A stretch of DNA of 64,000 bases from Pseudovibrio brasiliensis (lineage in GTDB: Bacteria > Pseudomonadota > Alphaproteobacteria > Rhizobiales > Stappiaceae): positions 124,001-188,000 of the forward strand of contig NZ_CP074127.1 in assembly GCF_018282095.1 (NCBI RefSeq), read 5' to 3'. The translations under genes were made by a program, and so were the position numbers. Below, one piece after another: positions 1 through 8,882 of this stretch; the first letter of the stretch is position 1, and each line of letters opens with the position of its first letter. Under the pieces are notes generated by a model. That model did not search any database. It had not been told where the DNA came from and worked only from the letters and a program-made list of their open reading frames with translations.

Positions 1-144
1 CTGCTGAGCTGGCCCGTGAAAGTTCGCGGTTTCGGGCACGTGCGCGCGGGCAATGCGGAAAAAGCGTTGAAGTTGCGCGAGCGACGCAAAACTGCGCTTA
101 ACAACGCACAAAACAACGCAAAACAGGAAAAGGTGTCTGCATAA
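1..144 (+). CDS. C-terminal end of a probable indolepyruvate ferredoxin oxidoreductase (partial)
   Basis: Only the last 47 codons are inside the window; the frame is open at base 1 and stops with TAA at 142-144. The peptide contains VRGFGHVR followed by a basic tail rich in Asn, Gln and Lys. The 'RGFGHV' motif near the C-terminus is typical of the large fused indolepyruvate ferredoxin oxidoreductase family, which oxidises aryl pyruvates to aryl-CoA or organic acids in the cytoplasm. The assignment rests on this short motif, so another protein is possible. A terminator-like hairpin follows at 170-205, which suggests the transcript ends here. Confidence 0.45.
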   Translation: MLSWPVKVRGFGHVRAGNAEKALKLRERRKTALNNAQNNAKQEKVSA

Positions 145-652
145 GGCTAACCTGCTGGATTGATTGGGTAAAACGGGGTGAGGTCTGCTGACTTTGCCCT
201 GTTTTCGTTTGGGGCCTTACATAGCAACGCAAAAGAACGCAGCAATTGCACCCAAAAATCTATCCCCGGTTTGAAGAATACGGAAAAGGTGGCGGTTATT
301 CCCCTGCTCAAAAAACGCTGAGCCCAACTTATGCACCTGCGCGATGATGATAAATCTGGATTGGAAGATCTACGTAATATTACCGCTATAGATTCGACTT
401 TTTCAAAGATTAATTCCAAAATATGCATTATGCACTTATGGATAATCCCTAATAGTGGTTGTAGTTTTATTTTAGTACTGTCGAATAAATGGGTTCTGTA
501 TCAGAAATAATATCTGACTTAAGCTTATCTATAACATGTATTGTGAGGCATAATCCAGTTAAATATTAACAAAACTATAATAATAGTGATTGTTGTATTT
601 ACGCAAGGAGAGCGGTAATCAACCCCAGGTGGTTGAAACCAGCGTCATATGA
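145..652. other. Gene-free stretch with terminator and chemoreceptor upstream region
   Basis: About 500 bases without a convincing gene. A hairpin with arms AAAACGGGG (170-178) and CCCTGTTTT (197-205), one G-T pair, probably ends transcription of the preceding gene. The stretch 430-600 is AT-rich and is the likely promoter region of the chemoreceptor. An open frame on the minus strand across 147-428 has no recognisable protein features and is regarded as chance. Confidence 0.5.
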
Positions 653-688
653 GTGGAAGATGGCGGAACCCATACTGAATTTTACAGT

Positions 689-2734
689 ATGGCGAAGCAA
701 AAAATGAAACTAAGTCATCGCATTGTCAGCGCATCCGCAGCGGTTCTTCTCGTTGCCTCATCTCTCGTAATTTCAATCGGGACATACCTCAGCATGCAGA
801 CCGCTGAGGAAGACAGCCGCGCTTTATTCAACTCGGTTGCCTCTGGTCTGGCCGTTACAGCGCAGGATCTTCTGAAAGAGTCGCAAGTTATTTCCACAAC
901 ACTTGCAAACACTTATGGCGCGGAGATCAGCACCGGAGAAGCATCGCGCAACAACATCGCGCAGATGACCGAAGCTGCTTTGCGCGGCACCACGGACATT
1001 CTCGGCATCGCCGTCTTCCTGCAGCCGGATGTTGCAGGCAAGGATGCAGATTACATCGGCAAGAAGTACGCCTCTGATACGGGTCAGTTCGTTCCTTACT
1101 TCTACATGGAAAATGGCAGTGTCCAGTCTCTGACAGCAGACATTGGCCGCGCGGATGTTCAGCGCCGTATGCGCCGGGCCATGCAGCAGAAAAGCCAATT
1201 CGTAACAGAGCCTTACACTTTTGATGTTGAAGGCAAGACCATCCTCTCCGCTTCCGTTCTGGACCCAATTCTGAACGCTCGTGGTGAACCTGTTGGCGTG
1301 GTCGTGATCGACGTGGACTTCGACAAGCTGCAGGAAAAAATGAGCGCCGCGCACTTCTATGACACAGGCCGTCTGGCCGTGGTCAGTGAAGGCGGTCTCT
1401 GGGTCAGCCACAGTGATCGTGCTGTTTTGGGCAAGAAGGTGCAGCCGGTTATTGAGACCCTCATGAATGGTGTTCGCGAGAAGGCCAACGTGCAGGAAAT
1501 CGGTGATCGCCTGTTTATTCTGGAGAAATTCCAGCTGGGTACAACGGATCAGTTCTGGTTCGCGGGCATGTCCGTCACCACGGACGAGCTGGGCGCAGGC
1601 GCGCGCTACACCCGCGACATGGCGCTGATTGCAGCCGTTGTTTCTGGTCTTATCGGCTGTCTTATCCTGTGGTTCATTGGCAACTCCATCGCCCGTCCAA
1701 TCGTCAACCTGACCCACAGAATGCAGTCTCTGGCAGATGGCAACGTGAAGGATGAAGTGCAGTATACAGACCGCTCTGATGAAATCGGCCAGATGGCTAA
1801 CGCCTTGAAAGTGTTCGTTACTGCTGTTTCAGAGCGCCAGACTTTGCAGTCAGAGGCAGAGAAAGAACATGAGCGTGAAGCCAACCGCCAGAAGGAAGCG
1901 GCCAAGCTGATTGAGGAGTTTTCCGGCACAGCAGAAACCGCTCTGGGTGTCATTCATAGCCGCTTTGACGAGCTGGAGCAGACCTCCAAAGAGCTGGCGA
2001 ATATCGCAGAAAACACCAATGTTCAGACAACCGCGACCTCTGCCGCCTCAGAAGAGGCAACTGCCAACGTGCAGACGGTGGCCTCAGCCTCTGAAGAGCT
2101 TGCCACCTCCATTGAGGAGATCGCACAGCAGATCGCCCGCACTAATAAGGTGATCACGCAGACCAATGATGCAGCACAGGCAACCAATGCCAAGGTGATG
2201 GATCTGGACGGCACGGCGCAGCGGATTGGTGAGGTGGTGAACCTCATTCAGGACATTGCTGAGCAAACCAACCTACTGGCGCTCAATGCCACCATTGAAG
2301 CGGCACGTGCGGGTGAGATGGGCAAGGGCTTTGCTGTTGTGGCAACGGAAGTGAAAGAGCTGGCGAGCCAGACCTCCAAGGCGACGGAAGAGATCTCTCA
2401 GCAGATTGCAGAGATTCAGGGCTCCTCCAAGGATGCCGTGGATGCCATTCAGGAGATCACCTCCAGCATCCGGCAGGTCAACGAGTTCGCCTCCAACATC
2501 GCCGCTTCCGTTGAACAGCAGGGCGCGGCCACAGCCGAGATCACCGAGAACGTACATCAGGCCGCGACAGGCACACAGAACGTTTCTGAAAACATGGTGC
2601 TGGTGGCGCAAGCAGCTGAAAAGACCAACCAGTCCTCTGATCTGGTCTCCAAAACAGCCTCGTCCGTCCGTGAAGAAGTGATCGGCCTGCGCGAGCAGAT
2701 CGACGACTTCCTGTACAAGGTGCAGTCCGTATAA
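689..2734 (+). CDS. Methyl-accepting chemotaxis protein with dCache-type sensor domain
   Basis: A 681-residue inner-membrane chemoreceptor that would relay ligand binding to CheA/CheW. In order: a first membrane segment near residues 12-34, a periplasmic dCache-like sensor of about 270 residues, a second membrane segment near 310-334, a HAMP domain to about 390, and a cytoplasmic signalling domain. The signalling tip is clear ([20 protein letters not shown] followed by GKGFAVVA). No C-terminal NWETF-like CheR-docking pentapeptide is present; it ends [10 protein letters not shown]. The frame is open to a GTG at 653, and ATGs exist at 689 and 701; none has a good ribosome binding site. The ATG at 689 was chosen because it gives a normal short cytoplasmic N-terminus. 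The ligand is unknown. No other chemotaxis gene is adjacent, so it is an orphan receptor. Confidence 0.93.
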   Translation: MAKQKMKLSHRIVSASAAVLLVASSLVISIGTYLSMQTAEEDSRALFNSVASGLAVTAQDLLKESQVISTTLANTYGAEISTGEASRNNIAQMTEAALRGTTDILGIAVFLQPDVAGKDADYIGKKYASDTGQFVPYFYMENGSVQSLTADIGRADVQRRMRRAMQQKSQFVTEPYTFDVEGKTILSASVLDPILNARGEPVGVVVIDVDFDKLQEKMSAAHFYDTGRLAVVSEGGLWVSHSDRAVLGKKVQPVIETLMNGVREKANVQEIGDRLFILEKFQLGTTDQFWFAGMSVTTDELGAGARYTRDMALIAAVVSGLIGCLILWFIGNSIARPIVNLTHRMQSLADGNVKDEVQYTDRSDEIGQMANALKVFVTAVSERQTLQSEAEKEHEREANRQKEAAKLIEEFSGTAETALGVIHSRFDELEQTSKELANIAENTNVQTTATSAASEEATANVQTVASASEELATSIEEIAQQIARTNKVITQTNDAAQATNAKVMDLDGTAQRIGEVVNLIQDIAEQTNLLALNATIEAARAGEMGKGFAVVATEVKELASQTSKATEEISQQIAEIQGSSKDAVDAIQEITSSIRQVNEFASNIAASVEQQGAATAEITENVHQAATGTQNVSENMVLVAQAAEKTNQSSDLVSKTASSVREEVIGLREQIDDFLYKVQSV

Positions 2735-2757
2735 GGCTGTAACTTAAAGAGAAAATC

Positions 2758-2793
2758 GGCTGGCGAGGTCATAGGCTTTGCCAGCCTTTTTGT
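2758..2793 (+). terminator. Rho-independent terminator after the chemoreceptor gene
   Basis: Arms GGCTGGC (2758-2764) and GCCAGCC (2780-2786) form a perfect 7-bp stem followed by TTTTTG. It lies 24 bases after the chemoreceptor stop and just before the end of the convergent TetR gene, so it may serve both. Confidence 0.75.
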
Positions 2794-2796
2794 TGC

Positions 2797-3366
2797 TTAA
2801 ATCGTGCTCACAAGCACGCTGACCGTTTCTTCCAGCTCTTCTAGTGGCGTGCCGCCGCGGACCATGACGCGCAAGCCGAAGTAGCCGGCGGCGAGCAGGT
2901 TGGCCTTTTGCTTTCGCAGGGCTGCATCGCCTTTGTATGGCTCGGAGACGGCGAGGGCGGTGTTGAACAGGTCTTGCGTGCTCTTGATGCCTTCCTGCGC
3001 ATTTAGCTGGATTTGCGGGTCATCATGGGCGTGCTCAATGGCGGAGTTGCACAGGAAGCAACCGCTGCGGTCACCATTGCGCACGGGCTCGAGCACAGCC
3101 TCAAACAGATCCACAAAGCGTTGCTTTGCGTCCGGTGCCTTGCAGATCACCTGTGCCAGATGGGTGATGTCCCGTTCGTGGTAAAGCTTCAGCGCCCGCG
3201 CGTACATGGCGTCTTTATTGCCAAATTCCCGGTAGAGCGACTGCTTCTTCAGCTCGGTTATCCTCTCCAGATCCTGCATGGAGGTGCCGTGATAGCCTTT
3301 TTCCCAAAAAGCTCTCTGTATTCTGTCCAACGCAGTTTTAGGGTCAAATTCCCGAGGTCTTGCCAT
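2797..3366 (-). CDS. TetR/AcrR family transcriptional regulator
   Basis: A 189-residue cytoplasmic DNA-binding protein. The N-terminal helix-turn-helix lies at about residues 10-56 (MQDLERITELKKQSLYREFG). The C-terminal ligand domain carries the SGCFLCNSAIE motif, common in a TetR subgroup that often controls small-molecule oxidoreductases or efflux. The frame is open to 3423, but the start MARPREFDP at 3366 matches the usual beginning of this family. The upstream region 3367-3600 leads only to the second TetR gene, which is also on the minus strand, so the target is not evident from context. The effector is unknown. Confidence 0.88.
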   Translation of the reverse strand: MARPREFDPKTALDRIQRAFWEKGYHGTSMQDLERITELKKQSLYREFGNKDAMYARALKLYHERDITHLAQVICKAPDAKQRFVDLFEAVLEPVRNGDRSGCFLCNSAIEHAHDDPQIQLNAQEGIKSTQDLFNTALAVSEPYKGDAALRKQKANLLAAGYFGLRVMVRGGTPLEELEETVSVLVSTI

Positions 3367-3595
3367 CACTCTATTCCCGCTCACAACAATGTTACCGATC
3401 AGTCCGCAATTCATTATGGACACATCGGTCCGTAATACATATACCTAAGCGCACAGGCTGGCAAGACCCGCCACAACACACTGCCAAATTCAACACAGGA
3501 GGTTGATAAGATATACTCCTCACTGTGCACTGAAATGGGGGCGCCACCGGCGCCTCCATTGGGCTGTCTGCGCTCTGGATATGGGAAAAGGGGAA

Positions 3596-4216
3596 TTACT
3601 TCCCGCCGGTCTTCATTCTGCTGCCCAGCACTTCCAGCGTAACATCAATCAATGCAAAGAGTTTTTCGCGTGGGGTGCCGAATTTCACGAGCTCGTAGAG
3701 GCCCTCAAAAACCATAATAAAGTAGGCGGTCAGGATCTCGATGTCCTCGGGGTTCTTCAGCTCATCCTGACACTGGGTCAACTTATCCCTGATCTGATCT
3801 TCCCAATCAAATTGCAGGTTCTGAAACTCCGCCCAAAGGCTCTCGTCGACGTAGCCAAGGTCAACAAGTGTCGGCCAGAAAAGGCCTTTTTCGGCTTTTA
3901 GGTCATCACAGCACAGCTCGGTAAACTCCATCAGCACACCCTGCAGCGCCGAGTACGCATCCGAATGCATCGCCATAACCGACTGCATTTGCTGGCTGTA
4001 TTTGAGGTAGTACCACCGCAGTGCAGAGACTGCCAACTCCCGCTTCGACCCAAATGCAGCATTGAGCGTTTTCGTAGATACACCAACAGCTTCGGCCACA
4101 TCGTCCATAGTGGCCGTTACTATTCCATTCCGCAAAAACACCCGGATGCTCGCATCAAACAGATTTTCGAGTTCGGGAATCGGAATGGCAGGATCAAATG
4201 GTTCGTCCGAGCTCAT
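3596..4216 (-). CDS. TetR family transcriptional regulator
   Basis: A 206-residue protein with an N-terminal TetR-type helix-turn-helix at about residues 18-62 (TMDDVAEAVGVSTKTLNAAF, then GSKRELA). The remainder is a helical, acidic ligand-binding domain without a recognised subfamily signature. It is not a close copy of the TetR gene 230 bases downstream. It diverges from the universal stress protein gene across a 414-base AT-rich region and could regulate that gene or itself; this is inference from position only. Confidence 0.85.
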   Translation of the reverse strand: MSSDEPFDPAIPIPELENLFDASIRVFLRNGIVTATMDDVAEAVGVSTKTLNAAFGSKRELAVSALRWYYLKYSQQMQSVMAMHSDAYSALQGVLMEFTELCCDDLKAEKGLFWPTLVDLGYVDESLWAEFQNLQFDWEDQIRDKLTQCQDELKNPEDIEILTAYFIMVFEGLYELVKFGTPREKLFALIDVTLEVLGSRMKTGGK

Positions 4217-4630
4217 TTTGGAAATATAGATAAATCTCTATTCCCCTCAACAACGATGCTTGGCTTTAGAAAAAGAAACGCAAAGCCAATGGGCTAGATA
4301 AATTTCAATTTATGTCGATTGTGTTGAGTACCCACGAGCGCTTTGCTCTTTTTGGCGGATATGTGGTGTCTGCCTTCAAATATTCAAAATGTAATTATCG
4401 TGATTTTGTTTTGAGGTATTATGTCTACCATAGATTGACTTAAGGTTATAATGCGTACGTAGGGTTATAATAATTCGGTGTTAGCTAAGTATAGCACCCA
4501 ATTTACTTGTGTTTGTTTGCGTCCAACTATCACTGTATGAGGCGGGAAGGGCATTTCAGGCAACTCGACCGACAGGTGGGAGCTTTTCGCATTCTGCGCT
4601 TCATGAAGTGAGTCAATTGGAGGTTCAGAT
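4217..4630. promoter_or_regulatory. Divergent intergenic region, TetR gene / universal stress protein gene
   Basis: A 414-base AT-rich region between divergent genes. It contains the 9-mer GGTTATAAT twice in direct orientation at 4444-4452 and 4463-4471, each including a perfect TATAAT hexamer. No well-spaced -35 box was found for either, so the exact promoter is uncertain. A strong GGAGG at 4619-4623 is the ribosome binding site of the gene at 4631. Confidence 0.4.
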
Positions 4631-5461
4631 ATGTCTATCAAAACAGTCGTCACCCTTACCGACACAACAGGCGATCAAGTCGCAGCCCGCGTTGCCGTTG
4701 AACTCTCCAAGCTGACTGATGCCTATCTGATTGGCGTGGTCCCAAACTACGAGACCTCCTACTACCTGTGCACGGCAGGGCCGATGCCACCTGATTATGA
4801 GCAGCGCTTGCAGGAACAATCTGCTGAGTTTCTCAATAAGTCATTGGAAGGCTTTGCAAAACACTTTGATGGCTCCGGCGTGGAAGGCGAAACCCGCACC
4901 ACCGACATCACTCTGGGCGGCACGTTTGACGAGCTGATGCATCTGGGCCGTTTGAGCGACGTCACCGTGATCCGTCAGGATGATCCCGCCAAGCCGGAAC
5001 CCATGCGCTCTGCCATGATTGAGGCGATGGTGTTTGATACCGGTGTCGCGACACTTATTGTGCCGCATGCATATGAAAAAGCGTTCGCACCGAAGAATAT
5101 CGCTGTAGCGTGGGATGGGTCCGGTCCTGCCTCCAACGCAGCGCACGCCTCCATGTCTATGCTGCAGGCAGCAGACACCGTATCCGTTGTGATGATCACC
5201 CCGCATGACGAGCCAAAGCACTCAGAACTCACGGATATTCGCAATTACTTCGAGCGCCATGGCGTCAACATTCATCTGGAAGTGATGAGCAATGTCTCCG
5301 GCTCCGTGTCAGAAGCGCTGCTCAGCACCGTTGACCGCCTCAAGGCCGATATGCTGGTGATGGGCGGCTATGGTCATAGCCGTCTGGCTCAGTATCTGTT
5401 CGGCGGGGCAACGCGCAAGGTTCTGCATGATATGAAGATTCCGGTTTTAATGACCCACTAA
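4631..5461 (+). CDS. Universal stress protein, double UspA domain
   Basis: A 276-residue cytoplasmic protein made of two tandem UspA folds. The first (about residues 1-140) starts with IKTVVTLTD and looks degenerate. The second (about 150-276) has NIAVAWDGS and near the end VMGGYGHSRLAQYLFGGATRKVL, which matches the ATP-binding G-x2-G-x9-G(S/T) region of the ATP-binding subclass. Such proteins aid survival under stress or growth arrest. A GGAGG site lies 7 bases before the ATG. The gene stands alone; a terminator follows at 5472-5499. Confidence 0.92.
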   Translation: MSIKTVVTLTDTTGDQVAARVAVELSKLTDAYLIGVVPNYETSYYLCTAGPMPPDYEQRLQEQSAEFLNKSLEGFAKHFDGSGVEGETRTTDITLGGTFDELMHLGRLSDVTVIRQDDPAKPEPMRSAMIEAMVFDTGVATLIVPHAYEKAFAPKNIAVAWDGSGPASNAAHASMSMLQAADTVSVVMITPHDEPKHSELTDIRNYFERHGVNIHLEVMSNVSGSVSEALLSTVDRLKADMLVMGGYGHSRLAQYLFGGATRKVLHDMKIPVLMTH

Positions 5462-5471
5462 ACCAAGTGAC

Positions 5472-5499
5472 AAAGGGGGCCTCTGGGCTCCCTTTTTTT
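5472..5499 (+). terminator. Rho-independent terminator after the universal stress protein gene
   Basis: A 10-bp stem with arms AAAGGGGGCC (5472-5481) and GGCTCCCTTT (5486-5495), one G-T pair and a 4-base loop, ends in a run of seven T. Confidence 0.8.
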
Positions 5500-5697
5500 G
5501 CAGGCGCCTTGCCTCTCAAAATGTCCAATGCTGTTTTCTACAGGCAATCCGGCGTGATTTTCCCAAAAGAACGCGGTTTGATTGCTTGCCTGCGGAAAAC
5601 AAGTCAGTTTGGCGTCACCTTGTGCAGTCACCCTGCACCCTAACTGACGACATGGACTGCGCGTGCTGCTGCGCGCCCAATATTGGATATTGCACTG

Positions 5698-6294
5698 ATG
5701 AAATTGAGAGAAACTGCCGGTTTGACAGGTCTTCTGGCAGTATTGATGTTGATTGCTTTGCCCGTTCAGGCTGCCGCATTTTCTACGGCACAAGCCAAGG
5801 CGGATTTCCTTCACGGTCTGTGGCACCCGCTGGGTGGGCTGGACCATATCCTCACCATGGTCGGCGTTGGTGTCTGGGCCGCGCTGGTACTGCACCAGAA
5901 GCGCCTGATCTGGCCACTGGTGTTCACACTCGTCATGTTCATGGCGTTCTGGGCGCGCTACATGGGCGTTGTTGTGCCATATGTCGAGATGGGCATTCTG
6001 GCCTCCGTCATCGTGGTTGGCTTGCTCGTAGCGTTCGCTCTGAAACTGCCTGTGGTCGTGGGCGCGCTGATTGTTGGCGTGTTTGCGGTGTTCCACGGCG
6101 CAGCCCATGCTGTTGAGGCCAATGCGAGCAGCCTGCTGATTTACGCGCTCGGCTTCTCCGTTTCCACGTTCGCGCTGGGTCTGGCTGGTATCGGGCTTGG
6201 TTCATTGACCGAGTGGAACAGCGGCCGCATGTTCCTGCGCGCGCTCGGAGCCATCACGGCGCTCTTCGGCCTCTATCTGATGTTCGTGGCCTAG
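5698..6294 (+). CDS. HupE/UreJ family membrane protein
   Basis: A 198-residue inner-membrane protein with a cleavable-looking hydrophobic N-terminus (LLAVLMLIALPVQAAA) and about six more membrane segments. The motif HGLWHPLGGLDHILTM near residues 35-50 is diagnostic of the HupE/UreJ family, whose members carry nickel or cobalt for hydrogenase or urease. A second HGAAHA motif lies mid-protein. No hydrogenase, urease or other nickel gene is in the window, so the metal and the client enzyme are unknown. The frame is open to a TTG at 5683; the ATG at 5698 was chosen as the first standard start. A terminator lies about 85 bases downstream. Confidence 0.88.
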   Translation: MKLRETAGLTGLLAVLMLIALPVQAAAFSTAQAKADFLHGLWHPLGGLDHILTMVGVGVWAALVLHQKRLIWPLVFTLVMFMAFWARYMGVVVPYVEMGILASVIVVGLLVAFALKLPVVVGALIVGVFAVFHGAAHAVEANASSLLIYALGFSVSTFALGLAGIGLGSLTEWNSGRMFLRALGAITALFGLYLMFVA

Positions 6295-6380
6295 TGTCTC
6301 ATTAGAGCGACAGTTTTTGCGGGATTGCCTCGGTCTTGAGGCTTTCCCTTCGCAAGCTCACTCAGTTCTGCTTAAGTCAA

Positions 6381-6406
6381 GGTGCGGTCTCAACCGCGCC
6401 TTTTTT
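6381..6406 (+). terminator. Rho-independent terminator between hupE-like and APH-like genes
   Basis: Arms GGTGCGGT (6381-6388) and ACCGCGCC (6393-6400), with one wobble pair and a CTCA loop, are followed by TTTTTT. Confidence 0.75.
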
Positions 6407-6439
6407 ATTGCTGATTTTTAAATGTGATTGCGAGTTTCT

Positions 6440-7348
6440 ATGAGTGATGACCGTTTGGTTATAGCACCAGAAGTTGTGCGGAAGATGCTTGATGAGCAGT
6501 TTCCTGAATGGAAGGAGCTGCCTCTCAGATGTGTTGAGAACGAGGGCTGGGACAATAAAACACTCCGCCTTGGCGATGAACTGAAAGTGCGTCTGCCACA
6601 TGCTGCGGGTTATGTTCCGCAGGTTGAGAAGGAGTTTAAGTGGCTGCCGAAGCTGGCAAAACAGCTGCTCGTAGCCGTTCCTGAGCCAGTCGCTCTCGGT
6701 AAACCCTCAGTAGATTATCCGTGGCCGTGGTCAGTTTATCGCTGGATTGAGGGCGAGACGGTTTCCGCTGACACCATCAGCGACATGAACGCGTTTGCCA
6801 AAGACCTGGCAGGCTATCTCCACGCGCTCTGGGCTGCGGATACGACTGGCGGGCCGATCGCGGGCGACCATAACTTCCACCGTGGCGGTGATCTGAGCGT
6901 TTATGACGAAGAGACCCGCTTTTGTCTTGCTGGCGTGACGCACGAGATTGATGCCAAAGCCGCGCTGACGATCTGGGAGCGGGCTCTTCAATCCAAATGG
7001 ACAAGACCTGCCGTCTGGGTGCAGGGAGACCTCTCAACCGGGAACATCCTCACACGGAATGGCCGCCTCAGTGCAGTCATCGACTTCGGCTTATGCACCA
7101 TTGGCGATCCCGCTTGTGACTTAGTTATTGCCTGGAAGTTCTTCTCTGGCGAAAATCGGGAGCTTTTCAAAACCATGGTCGATATAGACCAACCTACCTG
7201 GCACCGCGCCATGGGTTGGACCCTCTGGAAAGCCATCCGCTCCCTCTACTACGCCAAACAAGACAACATCCCAGAGGAGCAACAGGCAGCCAAAGCGGTG
7301 ATTGAGGCCGTGCTATCTGACGCAAATCTCGCGGGCATAAAGACTTAA
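6440..7348 (+). CDS. Aminoglycoside phosphotransferase family (APH) protein
   Basis: A 302-residue kinase-like cytoplasmic protein. The catalytic loop reads VQGDLSTGNIL, with Q in place of the usual H of HGD but with the catalytic Asp and the metal-binding Asn kept. The Mg-binding motif follows as IDFGLCTIGDPACDL. An N-terminal lobe with GWDNKTLRLG matches the usual nucleotide-binding strand region. These proteins phosphorylate small hydroxylated molecules; chromosomal copies like this often do not confer drug resistance, and the substrate cannot be read from the sequence. The frame opens at a TTG (6428), but the ATG at 6440 (MSDDRLV) is the likely start. It stands alone. Confidence 0.85.
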   Translation: MSDDRLVIAPEVVRKMLDEQFPEWKELPLRCVENEGWDNKTLRLGDELKVRLPHAAGYVPQVEKEFKWLPKLAKQLLVAVPEPVALGKPSVDYPWPWSVYRWIEGETVSADTISDMNAFAKDLAGYLHALWAADTTGGPIAGDHNFHRGGDLSVYDEETRFCLAGVTHEIDAKAALTIWERALQSKWTRPAVWVQGDLSTGNILTRNGRLSAVIDFGLCTIGDPACDLVIAWKFFSGENRELFKTMVDIDQPTWHRAMGWTLWKAIRSLYYAKQDNIPEEQQAAKAVIEAVLSDANLAGIKT

Positions 7349-7448
7349 GCGCCGCCCCCTAGACTGGCTTTTATCTTGTTTCCGATATGCGTCGCAGTTG
7401 GGTCAGTAAGCTGGGGCTTAAGCTATAAAACCCAGTAAATGCTTCAGA

Positions 7449-8192
7449 TCAGTTCTCCAGGTTCGCTTGGTAGAGTGACCTCAGATGCGGAATGAACTCG
7501 GTGCAGAAGATGATGGAAGCCTCTTCCGGATCATAAAACGCGTTGGGTTCGCCGCAGCTGTCTACCTTCACGATCACTTCACTCGGCAAAGACATATCTT
7601 GCTCAAGGTTTTTGACTTCTTCAGAAAGCACCTGATTGATCAGCTCAGCCTCTTTGCCACGTCCCTTCTGAAAGACTAACGGAACGCCGGATCCCGGGGA
7701 CATTTCGTCAAACACGGCACCCCAGCTGTTGGCGGCTTGCTCATATTCAACCGGACACATCTCCGCGCGGTCTTCTGGCAGGCCAAGATCGTAGGCCAGA
7801 TCCTCGCGCTTTTCTGGATCAGCACCGAAAAACAGGCAAATGTGATTGTAATAGCGCTGCTGGTCTGGGCCATGCAGATCCCACCATGCCACTTCTTCAA
7901 CGCCATCCGGGTCATTGATGTAGCCAAACGCGCTGTTGAAAGCGAGTTCCTGCGCGGCCTCTTCCTCATAGAGCCAGTCGATCATCATCACGGAGAGCAC
8001 GTCTGCCGCGTCTTCTTCCTGCCCGAAGATCGGCACCTGCATCTTGTCGATCACAGCATGTCCGATTTCGTGATAGAAGATGGATAGGATGTTGGCTTCA
8101 ACAAAGGCATCCTCTGCTTCGTCCGCCTGCGCGCCAAGAGGTGTGAGCAGTGAGACTGCACAGGTGGCAGCGAGAAGAAGTGAACGAAGCAT
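7449..8192 (-). CDS. DUF4344 family secreted metallopeptidase-like protein
   Basis: A 247-residue protein with a clear signal peptide (MLRSLLLAATCAVSLLTPLGAQA), so it is exported to the periplasm or beyond. Just after it lies FYHEIGHAVIDKMQVPIFGQ, an HExxH zinc motif characteristic of the DUF4344 putative metallopeptidase family, with EEDAAD downstream as a possible third ligand site. Four further cysteines could form disulfides. The physiological substrate is unknown. The start is the ATG at 8192; a TTG two codons upstream is less likely. It lies between a kinase-like gene and a VOC gene with no operon partner. Confidence 0.85.
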   Translation of the reverse strand: MLRSLLLAATCAVSLLTPLGAQADEAEDAFVEANILSIFYHEIGHAVIDKMQVPIFGQEEDAADVLSVMMIDWLYEEEAAQELAFNSAFGYINDPDGVEEVAWWDLHGPDQQRYYNHICLFFGADPEKREDLAYDLGLPEDRAEMCPVEYEQAANSWGAVFDEMSPGSGVPLVFQKGRGKEAELINQVLSEEVKNLEQDMSLPSEVIVKVDSCGEPNAFYDPEEASIIFCTEFIPHLRSLYQANLEN

Positions 8193-8295
8193 TGGCAATC
8201 TTCCGTATGAGCAGTTGAGGTCTGTAGACTATTCAAATGCCATTTATACGGAGGTTCGCCAAGCCTTTTGTGCTCTGTGATACATCTGAAGTGCG

Positions 8296-8658
8296 TTAGC
8301 AGTGGAAGTTGAGCTTGTTGCCATCCAGATCCCGGCAATACGCCCCGTAAAACGCATCACCACGCGGACCGGGAGGGCCTTCATCCTTGCCACCCAGTTG
8401 CAGGGCAAGGGCGTGCAGGTTATCGACGGTTTCGCGGTCTGCTACACGCAGCGCGACCATGGCGCCGTTGCTGGTGGTGGCCGTTTCTCCGTTGTACGGC
8501 GTGTTGAGGACGATAAGCGGCGTGCCCTCGCCAAAGCTCCAGGCATAAAGCCGGTTGTTCTCAAAAACCCGCGTGGCGCCCATTTTGCCCAAAATGGCAT
8601 CGTAGAACGAGCAGGCGCGCTCAAGGTCATTGGTTCCCAATGTAATATAGCCGATCAT
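8296..8658 (-). CDS. VOC (glyoxalase/dioxygenase fold) family protein
   Basis: A 120-residue single-domain vicinal-oxygen-chelate protein. It starts MIGYITLGTNDLERACSFYDAILG and ends YCRDLDGNKLNFHC, both typical of small VOC proteins with two beta-alpha-beta-beta-beta modules. The usual N-terminal metal-binding His is replaced by Thr (ITLGTND), so metal binding is doubtful. The function could be a lyase, isomerase or binding protein and is not resolved by context. Confidence 0.85.
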   Translation of the reverse strand: MIGYITLGTNDLERACSFYDAILGKMGATRVFENNRLYAWSFGEGTPLIVLNTPYNGETATTSNGAMVALRVADRETVDNLHALALQLGGKDEGPPGPRGDAFYGAYCRDLDGNKLNFHC

Positions 8659-8882
8659 ATGGTGTCTTGATCCTAATCGATTGCGGTGAATTGCAGAGCG
8701 TTCAAAATCTATAGAGGATGAAGTTTCATTCCCTTAAGTAAACTACAGTGCCAGCTTCAAGTAAATGCAGAAGAGCAAGAGGCTGATGCCCTTCGTCGCC
8801 CTAGGTGAAATACCTATTGTAATCGAGTGGGATCGCTGGTTTTTTCGGATTGTCTAATATACGTTGCACTCGGGATTTCTGT

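Noticed and set aside
824-1717. A 297-codon open frame on the minus strand
   Set aside because: Antisense to the chemoreceptor gene, His/Gln-rich and without known motifs.
6440-7348. Call as an aminoglycoside resistance enzyme
   Set aside because: The fold is that of the APH family, but the HGD motif is changed to QGD and the context offers no resistance locus; only the family name is supported.
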